A stretch of 64,000 nt of DNA from the NCBI RefSeq assembly GCF_008271745.1, contig NZ_VKKZ01000019.1, positions 434,001-498,000 of the forward strand. Direction: 5' to 3'. Source of the stretch: Rufibacter glacialis (GTDB lineage Bacteria; Bacteroidota; Bacteroidia; Cytophagales; Hymenobacteraceae). This document shows positions 63,061 to 64,000 of this stretch, piece by piece. Numbering within the stretch: the stretch's first letter is position 1; the number at the start of each line of letters is the position of its first letter. Made by a program: the position numbers and the translations under genes. The notes under the pieces were generated by a model. It had not been told where the DNA came from. It was given only the letters and a program-made list of their open reading frames with translations, and did no database searches.

Positions 63061-64000
63061 ATGTTAGATAGAATAGAAGACGCAATAGAAGATATAAGAG
63101 CCGGTAAAGTAGTGATTGTGGTAGACGATGATGACCGCGAGAACGAAGGCGACTTTATCTGCGCCGCGGAGAAAATAACTCCCGAGATTGTCAATTTCAT
63201 GGCTACCCACGGCCGGGGCCTTATCTGCGCCCCGTTGACCGAGGAGCGCTGCGATGAACTGGGGCTGGAACTGATGGTAGGCCGCAACACCGCCCTCCAC
63301 GCCACACCGTTCACCGTGTCCGTTGATTTACTGGGCCACGGCTGTACCACGGGTATTTCGGCCTCTGACCGGGCCAAGACCATCCTGGCTTTGGCAGACC
63401 CCAAGACCGACCCCGCTTCTCTGGGCAAACCCGGCCATATTTTCCCGTTGCGCGCCCGCAAGGAAGGCGTGATCAGGAGAGCCGGCCATACCGAGGCAGC
63501 CGTAGACCTGGCCCAACTGGCCGGATTAGCTCCTGCCGGGGTGCTGGTAGAGATCATGAACGAAGACGGTACCATGGCCCGCATGCCGGACTTGGAGAAA
63601 GTGGCAGAACGCTTCGGCCTCAAGCTTATTTCTATCAAAGACCTGATCACCTACCGCCTGCAGAAGGAAAGCCTCATTGACCGTGAAATTGCCGTAGAGC
63701 TGCCCACCGACTGGGGTAACTTTGACCTGTACGCCTACACCCAGCGCAGCAACAACGCCAAGCACCTGGCCCTGGTAAAAGGCACCTGGGAAGAAGGCGA
63801 GCCTGTGCTGGTGCGCGTGCACTCTTCTTGTGTCACCGGAGACATCTTCGGCTCTTGCCGCTGTGACTGCGGCCCGCAACTGCACAAGGCCATGGAAATG
63901 ATTGAGAAAGCCGGCAAGGGCGTGATCGTGTACATGAACCAGGAGGGCAGAGGCATTGGCCTTCTGAATAAACTCAAAGCCTACAAACTGCAGGAACAAG
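63061..64000 (+). CDS. ribBA: Bifunctional DHBP synthase / GTP cyclohydrolase II (3' end outside window)
   Basis: Two entry steps of riboflavin synthesis in one protein. From the ATG at 63061 the frame is open to the window end (313 codons). Residues 1 to about 200 are the RibB part, which makes 3,4-dihydroxy-2-butanone 4-phosphate from ribulose 5-phosphate: [18 protein letters not shown] binds metal and phosphate, then [21 protein letters not shown] and [10 protein letters not shown]. From about 208 begins the RibA part, which opens the GTP ring: [15 protein letters not shown], then CRCDCG with the zinc cysteines, and [10 protein letters not shown]. About 90 residues should lie beyond the window. 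Confidence 0.95.
   Translation, partial: MLDRIEDAIEDIRAGKVVIVVDDDDRENEGDFICAAEKITPEIVNFMATHGRGLICAPLTEERCDELGLELMVGRNTALHATPFTVSVDLLGHGCTTGISASDRAKTILALADPKTDPASLGKPGHIFPLRARKEGVIRRAGHTEAAVDLAQLAGLAPAGVLVEIMNEDGTMARMPDLEKVAERFGLKLISIKDLITYRLQKESLIDREIAVELPTDWGNFDLYAYTQRSNNAKHLALVKGTWEEGEPVLVRVHSSCVTGDIFGSCRCDCGPQLHKAMEMIEKAGKGVIVYMNQEGRGIGLLNKLKAYKLQEQ

Overview
This 64 kb window is chromosomal DNA from a free-living member of the Bacteroidota, most likely order Cytophagales, family Hymenobacteraceae (Rufibacter/Nibribacter-like). That placement is an inference. The support is: a fused lpxC/fabZ gene, paired SusC/SusD systems, a hybrid two-component sensor, the type IX secretion (T9SS) regulator porX, a T9SS C-terminal sorting domain, TAnnTTTG promoter boxes and moderately GC-rich coding sequence. 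I saw no rRNA, tRNA, CRISPR array, transposase or prophage.

Layout. 1-5.7 kb: end of valS, a membrane-anchored unknown, a 2-oxoacid dehydrogenase E2, a CinA protein and a DUF4197 lipoprotein. 6-8.3 kb: an erythromycin-esterase-family enzyme and a DUF559 nuclease-like gene enclosed by two nested pairs of inverted palindromic repeats. 8.3-12.2 kb (minus strand): lpxD, lpxC/fabZ, lpxA and an ABC ATPase. 12.7-37.2 kb: a polysaccharide utilization locus (PUL) whose enzyme set fits xyloglucan: hybrid sensor, GH31 with PA14 insert, SusC, SusD, surface lipoprotein, GH2, GH95, GH74, GH3. 38.6-46.9 kb: a second, AT-richer, enzyme-free SusC/SusD locus with two IPT/TIG glycan-binding proteins, one carrying six IPT repeats. 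47.2-52.4 kb: a STAS/SEC14-like protein, an HD phosphohydrolase, porX, tsaE and alanine dehydrogenase. 52.9-58.9 kb: flavin reductase, fumarylacetoacetase, a NifU-domain protein, Mrp and a two-module lipoprotein. 59-64 kb: dnaG, a TrkA-type potassium channel, a second STAS-like protein and the start of ribBA, which runs off the window.

How the genes work together. The first PUL is a complete proposed route for fucosylated, galactosylated xyloglucan. GH74 would cut the backbone outside the cell, carried there by T9SS. SusC/SusD and the surface lipoprotein would bind and import oligosaccharides. GH95, GH2, GH31 and GH3 would remove fucose, galactose, xylose and glucose in turn, and the hybrid sensor would control expression. 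As read, the GH74 gene carries a one-base frameshift just after its signal peptide. The PUL island (about 12.2-47.8 kb) lies between lpxD and the HD-phosphohydrolase/porX pair, genes that I recall as neighbours in other Bacteroidota, so it looks like an insertion into a conserved core cluster.

The most unusual non-coding signal is a family of about 19 short hairpin motifs with a conserved CCYTAAAC flank, scattered through intergenic DNA and absent from the AT-rich second locus. Several other palindromic repeat families share the same gaps.
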